Notes under the pieces: generated by a model
Databases searched by the model: none
The model's input: only the letters and a program-made list of their open reading frames with translations
Told to the model about the DNA's origin: nothing
Assembly (NCBI RefSeq): GCF_001642475.1
Contig: NW_019173932.1
Location: 558,001-622,000, forward strand
Direction of reading: 5' to 3'
Origin: Fonsecaea monophora
Lineage: Eukaryota > Ascomycota > Eurotiomycetes > Chaetothyriales > Herpotrichiellaceae
DNA length: 64,000 nt
Shown here: positions 57,814 through 64,000 of the stretch, one piece after another
How positions within the stretch are numbered: the first letter of the stretch is position 1
Layout of the letters: each line of letters opens with the position of its first letter
Made by a program: the position numbers and the translations under genes

Positions 57814-58556
57814 CTACTCTCCTATGACGTACTCACATCCTGTCGATTTTAACGAGTCAGTAATTGACGTGAGCACAACAGCTGGCTGGACATTAAGACT
57901 CTAAGCAATAGTTACGGTGCATGTCTTTTTTGAATTCTGTTGAGTAGATGGACCTCGACCCTGACCTCGACCAGGACTAGGGCCAGGGCCAATGCCAGGA
58001 AAAGAGATGAGAACGCACTCAACTCACCTTCTTCGCCCATCCAGACCTCGTGCGTCTTTCCCGCGGGCACGTCGATGCGGGCGCCGACCCCGAAGGTCTC
58101 CTTGGTCGGGTTCGCGTCGTCCGGGTATGTGATGGTCAGGGTTCCGCGGCGGATCAGGTGCGTGGTCAGGCCGAGGTGCTGGTGCGGAGGGTAGTGTGCG
58201 TAGCTGCCGGGCTCTTTGCTTCAGTATTTTTTTCAGGATTCAGGGTGACTGACTATCTGAGTGACGCGAGAGTGTCCGCGTGTAGTACTCGTATGTACTC
58301 GATGTGGGTAATCACACAGTTTGGTGGGAAAAAGACAGAAAGAGATGGCAGCGACAGAGGCCCGGGCATCGAGTCTGCAGTGCGATTTGGACCCCACCTT
58401 TCCCCCCTCTCGTTCTGGTCCAAAGATTCTTTTGGTAAAAGTAAGAGGGGACGGGGTCACTACTCACGGACCATCAGTCCACGTGAAGACGTGGCGGAAG
58501 CCCCATTCGCGCACGGTCTTTTCGTCTTGCGAGCGGGAAGTCGTTCGTGCGGACAT
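57814..58556 (-). CDS. small single-domain cupin
   Basis: Exons 58556-58468, 58218-58028 and 57839-57814 give 101 aa. Exon 2 encodes the cupin core: HYPPHQHLGLTTHLIRRGTL, then TITYPDD and RIDVPAGKTHEVWMGEEG. The third exon adds only CEYVIGE, which is the end I expect for this fungal mini-cupin family, and its acceptor (CGACAG) is preceded by a CTGAC branch site. The second intron is 188 nt, long for this genome. Without it the ORF would run on through low-quality sequence to 57912. The first intron uses an AAG acceptor. The metal-ligand His residues of cupins are plausible in HQH and THE. Enzyme activity is unknown. It is convergent with SDH1, about 200 bp apart. Confidence 0.75.
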
Positions 58557-61103
58557 GTTTGGGGACTGTGTCTGGAGAGGGTGGAATACTTGAGGGTTTC
58601 AGAGAGAGACAGGGAATGGAAATTTGCGTGTTGCTGAGGTGAGAGAGATGGTGACATGGATGTACTTATTACATACATGTTGTGAGTTGTTCCATAAAGG
58701 GCGCTGAGCATGACCGAGTGATGAAGGTCACGTGGTTGCGAGCGAATGTTGACGTCCGCCAAGCTTTGTTCGATATTCGCCCTTTGCTCCATGTCTTAGT
58801 TTGATGATTCCTCAGAGCGCTGCGATTGCAATAGCAATGGCCTGGACCTCGCAGAGACACGCGCAATCTGGGAATGTCTCATACCTCCCTCCCTCGTCAC
58901 TCACCTTTTCGGTGGCCAGGCCAGACCAACCTTGGACAGAACACGTACTGTTGTCCCCCGGTCCCGGTCGACCTAGAGCGACGTGTTTCGTAACGAAGTT
59001 GCCATTATCTTGCGTCACTACTGACTGGGAAACACATGGCCAGAAAGACGATATGCAGAAGAAATGATACGGTTATCAGCACAACGTGGCCAGAATATTG
59101 GAATTGCATCATCTCCTCATCATTGCTGCGTCCATCCGCAAGGGCGATCTCAATGTCTTTCTCCACATGCTCGTCTCGTCGTGGCGGACTATTGGGATTG
59201 GTCGCCGGGGAGATGTTGTGAGCATTTCATCTGCTGCAGTTATGCCCCGTGGCAACCTCACTCACAGAGTTTTGAACCTTGGGGGAATGGGAAGTGGGGG
59301 AACTTTGTCTTTGCTCGCGTTACTGTGGCAGTCGCGTTTGGATGTTCCCTTGCGCGTCGTCATCGTGAAAGTCGTCTTTTTCGATCGACAGCTGGACAGA
59401 ATTTGTCGCCAGAGCGACAACAAGGCAACGAATTTGGGACGACGATGTTCATACCATATACCATGGGTTCATTCTTGAGCGGACCGCCCTCTGACGCGTC
59501 TTGGTACTGAATACGAATACTCCCTCCGCTTTCCTAAAAATGGTCTGCGACGGTCATGGGAAAAGGGTCGCACGTCACGGAATTAGGATGCCCGAGTTCC
59601 GTACATTTTAGGAATCCCGTGGATGAAAAACATGGATCTCAATTAAAGCTGCGACGGACCCTTGGGGCAACAACGGTCATGGATCCTTTAAGGCTGAACT
59701 CAGCGAGGCTGTAGGTGTGACTGGTGGTAATTATTATTGGGGATACAAGGCTCCCGACAACCATGAACCCAGCATGGACGCCTCGTGGAGGAATTATACT
59801 CATACAGGTCTCATCATCGGCGGTGACTGATGGGGATTTTCGCCCTCGCCGAAGCTTACGCGTCGAGGTATCAACATAGGACTCGTAAGAACTGCGGCGG
59901 ACTGAGGCGCACTGAAGTGGACGATGCAATTTCCCCGGATGCGACCGACCCCATCCGCCAACGTAATGCAATCAGGGCTTCATTCAAGACGGGCCATTGG
60001 GAAGCGGCGGTGGTGGTGACGGCGCAGTGTGGACGTTGAGAAAAGTCAACAAAGGGGTAAGTCTCAGGGGAACCGGTGGAGCCAGACTGACCACATCTGG
60101 ACTAGCGTTCTCGACGGATGCAGATGGGATCCACCTGGGATCCACCTGCTCAACTTCCCTCGCCCTCGCCTTGTGTCTTCCCTCTCTTCCTCCATTTTCA
60201 CTCCCCATGCGTGTTCATCTCCCAATCATATCCCTTAGGCTGACCGTCCGAGGGGCTAACCGACATCACCTTGAACGCGAATATCCTCTCGGCGTTCCTG
60301 GCAACCGTAACGGGGAGAGCGACACATTCGTGGACAATCACCCCCTCATGAGCCATGGCAACCCGGCCACCCTGAGGTCATAGAAGGCAGGAAGTGAAGC
60401 CTGCCACCGGAGTGATTAACCTGATCGACTGTTGATACAGGTCTCTAGAACTTGACCAGCCAAGCCAGCCCTCGTCCTGCCACAGCTGGGGGGTGTCTCC
60501 CAACCAGCCAGCCAGCCATCCATCCCGCCCGCCCCAAGGCTGAGGCGCAGGATTGCTCCCCTCCCCCTGCATGAAAATGCCATCAAGGCCTCTTTCTTTC
60601 CCCAGCTCGACCTTGGCTCTAGCGAGAACAGTGCTGGCGGCTCCACTCTCAGGCCATTGTTGGGCCAGCCAGGGCCAACGACGTCGGCGATCCAACGCCT
60701 CGACAATCTGGCAAGGACAATGAGAGTGGATCCTTGGGCCCGGCCTTGTTTGTTTCACATTCATGGCTTACGGTAGGTCATGGGGGCTGAACGATAGTCT
60801 GGTCGAAAATGGATCTGCTATATTTCCCTCGTCCGAGTTTCTTTCTTCCTTCTTTCCTTTGTCGTTGGTTGATAACCTCCGTCGAGTATCCCAAAGAAGT
60901 CTGTGACTTTCATTGCGCTCTTTCGACTTACACTCTTTTTGTCCCCGGAGGATTCCACGCTCATTATTCCCAGCCTTACCTTCCCAACCTTCGACGCTCC
61001 TTATAACAGGCCGTTCTCGACGCCTCGCACTCTTTTGGCACCGTTTGGAAAAAGCAGAAAGGAAAAGAAACCCTCGAAGTGACAAACGAACAAAATCGAA
61101 AAT
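58557..61103. other. 2.5-kb stretch without a recognisable gene
   Basis: Several ORFs of 100-150 codons overlap in different frames (59064-59510, 59086-59478, 59997-60383, 60378-60764 minus) but none has a family motif. The last 300 bp are pyrimidine-rich and should be the promoter and leader of the secreted-protein gene. Confidence 0.45.
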
Positions 61104-61997
61104 ATGCAGCTCGTCAAGACCGTCTCCGTCTTGGCCCTGGCCACCGGTGCTGTTGTCGCCATGCCCGCCAATGTTGAAAAGGCCGCCCTCGCCAAACGTC
61201 AATGGTGGGGAGGAAACCGGTACTGGCAGCGTCCCAACCCGACCGCTGAAATCACCGTCACTGGATACGCTCCTGAGGCGACGGGCGCATGGTACAGCGA
61301 CGCAGCCACGTCTACCACCGCCCCGGCCACGACGGCTGCTCCAACCACCACGAGTGACATTGTTGTGAGCGCAACCCCAGCCACCGACAGCAACTTTGGC
61401 AACTACGGCGGCTACTACAACAGACCGCAAGACAACAACACCCCATCCCAAGCACCCCCGGCTCCTAGCTCACCTCCCCAGAGCCCGTCCGCGTCTCCAT
61501 CAGCCCCGGCAGCGACCAGTGCTCCTTCCTCCGGCTCGTCCGGCGGCCAGGGCGACTATATGTCAGTTGTGTCCAAGTGGCGCAGCGCTGGTGGTCTTTC
61601 TGCTCTCTCTCAAGACAGCAAGCTCGAGGCCAACGCCTTGAAGACCAGCACCGACAGCGTGGGCGGCTTGAAACACGAATTGAACCCGGGCACCATGGCT
61701 CAAGTCCTGGCCCCCGGCGACCTCAGCAACTTCGAGAGCGTCTACGTTGGTGGATGGCTCTGCGAGATCCCCTCGCTCCCTGGCCTGAACGGCATCTGCT
61801 CTACCGCAGCTCAAGGATGGGATCACAGCAATGGCGAGACCGGTCATGCCGAGATCTTGACATCGTCATCCTACTCGCGCATCGGTTGCGCTCTTTCATC
61901 CTCAACCGGTGTCTGGGCATGCGGTAAGTTTATTCCTCCCCCTGTTTGATGTTCTGGCTTGGAATTGGACTAACCGTTCTTGGTAGATCTGGCTTAA
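61104..61997 (+). CDS. secreted Ser/Thr/Pro-rich protein with a conserved C-terminal domain
   Basis: Exons 61104-61923 and 61987-61997 give 276 aa; the last exon is 11 nt and changes the end to WACDLA. A signal peptide is clear (MQLVKTVSVLALATGAVVA), followed by a likely Kex2 site at ALAKR before QWWGGNRYW. Next come about 100 residues rich in Thr, Ala, Pro and Ser, a likely O-glycosylated linker. The C-terminal ~120 residues (DYMSVVSKWRSAGGLSAL, then GLKHELNPGTMAQVLAPG, VYVGGWLCE, ETGHAEILTSSSYSRIGCA) look like a conserved fungal extracellular domain. It is loosely reminiscent of CAP/SCP proteins, where a GH..Q motif precedes IGCA, but I cannot confirm that. It is presumably cell-wall or extracellular. 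Confidence 0.8.
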
Positions 61998-64000
61998 ACA
62001 ATACGAAACCCCCATGTAGCGAACAAACAAGATCCCAAGACCGACCTATAGCGAACCCAGTTTTTCTTTTTACCATGTATAGGGGTGGGGATTTTGCCTG
62101 ACGACGACGACGATGATCAACTTTGTCTGTCTTGTGTGTCAGTGTTTTTAACTTTTTTTGCATGAAGGTCAGAAAGCGTTTCTACTCGGCATTTTGGAGG
62201 AAAAAAAAGGGCAAAAAGACAAAGGGGCAAAGCGGTGAGGGGGGAAAAGAGAAAGAGGGTATTCGAATCCAATCCCAATTCCCTCCATCATCCTTTCTGG
62301 CTTTCCTATATGAGAAGGGCGGGAAAGAGGGAGGGGGTTTTTTCCAAGGCCATGATTTTAACGTTTTCGGGATAATCTTCTCCAACCTTTTATTCTTCCA
62401 AGATATGTATGTTTTTTCCTTTGATACTTTTTTATCTTATGTACGTAGGTCACACACGCCCCCTTTTTGGGACAGAGCGGAAAGCCAGATCCCCGACAAT
62501 TACATAGGTAACTTGACTGACTGACGAGAACGACTGTCTGATATGGCCCTCGGCCTGATCTGTATGTATGTATTTATGTATGCACTCGGTATGTATACTG
62601 TCGTCGTTGGGGCCGAGCCGAGCCAGGAATCCCATCCACCCCCAAAGGACAATCAATATATACATATATCTATAACATCTTAATCCACCCTTACCGGGGC
62701 TTACCTGGGCAATACAACTGTCACTCGTCACTCCTTTTTCTCTTTTCCCAGACTTACAATTGCTCTTCGCCAGTTCGACAAGAATATGACATGACATGAT
62801 ATGATATGGTTCGCCACGGACCGGAACGAAGTTATCCGTCACTCTACCTACCGGTGTAGTGGGATTGGGTGACTTGGTACACTCCCCTTGCCGGGTGACC
62901 TTGTGAGGAGAGGGGAGGAGGACAAGACACCGTACAGAGGCGGGTGGGCTGCTTGAAACAGGGAGTGATGCGCCGAGCGATGACCCGAGTGCGAAGGACT
63001 CGGAGTATGCGCCGATCAGGGTGGGACAAGTTTTGGGATGGGATGTAGGGCTATGATAACATCACACTCACACTCACACTCACACTCACCGAGAGATAGA
63101 GAGAGAGAGAGGAGAGGAGAGAGAGATACAGAGAGACAGACCCATCCGTAGAAGGTACATGTGGACATACGTATGTATGTGTTCGGTACGTACATATGTA
63201 CCTCGTCCTTGCGTCACCGACATACACATGTATGTACATGTACATGTACAAGTCCAGTCCTCGCGAGGTACTTACTACCTTGGTATATATATAGCCCTGG
63301 TGACCCTGATAGATGACTTACCTGCTCAGCTACAGTACCTGCCTGCCCTACACAACAGTTCCAGTTCCGGTCCAGATTACACATCTACCGACGACGAGTA
63401 CACATCCATCCTTACTCTCGCCCTCTCTCTCTCTCTCTCACACACAGTCTCGGTCCCGCACCCGTTACCCAGAGGCCAAGGTGTGCCCAGGTGCCCAGGT
63501 GCCCAGCTGTCCAGGGACGCGGATGGCGGACAAGCAAACAAACTCAATCATCCCTCCCCTCCCCCTTCCCCCCTATTATTACATGCTCTGTTCTTTCCCC
63601 TTTTGTCAAAGTGAGGAGGGGAGAAAGAGTGCATGTCTCAGTCCCGGCTTGCCCGGTACCTAGTTAACAAAGATCGAGTTTACCGAGGATTTTGGTGATA
63701 TTCGAGAACGAATACGAGGACGAGTACAAGCACGAGTTAATATGTACACGTGTACTTACTTACCTGTTACTGTACGTACCTTCCAAGGTTTCTTTGCCAA
63801 ACTCAGGACAGACACAGACATAACACAGAACTGTAAGTATGATTCATTACTGTGCTTTCATCCTGTTCATGCCCTCTGGTAATAAACAGTGTATGCCTCA
63901 CTCAGTACGTTCGGGAGTGTCAGAGGTCTTCGGCCATAACAACAGATGCAAGCCCAGGGCAGATCAACTTAGCCCAGTATACGAGGTCAGTTCCTTCAGA
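61998..64000. other. intergenic with simple repeats to the window end
   Basis: No gene is recognised. The stretch contains runs of T/A, CACACT and GAGA tracts (63061-63145), TACATGTA-type words near 63160-63250 and the perfect palindrome GTACACGTGTAC at 63744-63755. Confidence 0.5.
63061..63145. repeat. CACACT and GAGA simple-sequence tract
   Basis: Four to five CACACT-type copies are followed by a GA-rich run with ATAGAGAGA and ACAGAGAG variants. It is non-coding. Confidence 0.8.

Noticed and set aside
60768..61451. 227-codon minus-strand ORF
   Set aside because: It is antisense to the secreted-protein gene and its leader; its composition mirrors the Thr/Pro-rich coding strand.
1..64000. 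tRNA, rRNA, snRNA or CRISPR loci
   Set aside because: I looked for B-box-like GGTTCGAnnCC words, snRNA hallmarks and regularly spaced repeats by eye and found none convincing; a tRNAscan-SE or Rfam run would settle it.

Overview
The window looks like nuclear DNA of a filamentous ascomycete (Pezizomycotina; Eurotiomycetes-like is my best guess from protein similarity recalled from memory). The signs are short introns (about 50-110 nt) with GTRNGT donors and CTRAC branch sites, the absence of operons, and fungal families such as ORM, RTA1, fungal LCCL, NoxB and fungal CCCH proteins. There are 25 supported gene models. One of them runs off the left edge and one (PHD-like) is doubtful. I found no tRNA, rRNA, CRISPR array or recognisable biosynthetic cluster.

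Layout. 1-10 kb: 5' end of a DDX60-like helicase (-), a CCCH zinc-finger protein (+), a small inverted-repeat (MITE-like) element, the sphingolipid regulator ORM (+), a 17-bp minisatellite, a doubtful PHD-like ORF (-) and a Cys-rich single-pass membrane protein (-). 10-13.9 kb: no recognisable gene. 13.9-24 kb: an RGS protein with three membrane spans (+), an ABM-like protein with a zinc-ribbon tail (-), SMC5 (+) and a 4CL-type acyl-CoA ligase ending in a peroxisomal signal (+). 24.9-37 kb: a Fungal_trans_2-like regulator (+), a nucleotide-sugar transporter (+), an LCCL membrane protein (-), an RTA1-like protein (+) and NADPH oxidase NoxB (-). 38.6-49.3 kb: ubiquitin-conjugating enzyme UBC4 type (-), glutaryl-CoA dehydrogenase (-), FEN1 (+), histone H1 (+) and a cytochrome P450 (-). 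50.2-62 kb: chaperonin subunit CCT4 (-) and proteasome ATPase RPT1 (+), divergent over a shared promoter, then succinate dehydrogenase flavoprotein (+), a mini-cupin (-) and a secreted Ser/Thr/Pro-rich protein (+). 62-64 kb: simple repeats only.

The genes are mostly independent housekeeping loci. The functional links I can argue are few. CCT4 and RPT1, both proteostasis genes, share an intergenic region carrying a five-unit heat-shock-element-like array. GCDH and FEN1 share a divergent promoter. SMC5 and FEN1 are both genome-maintenance factors but lie far apart. The most interesting observations are a 5-nt micro-exon carrying the catalytic Asp34 codon of FEN1, the MITE-like element at 3.9-4.2 kb, the HSE array, and a duplicated motif in the NoxB N-terminal extension. 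Gene models were built by hand from splice-site and reading-frame logic plus remembered family sequences. No alignment or database search was run.
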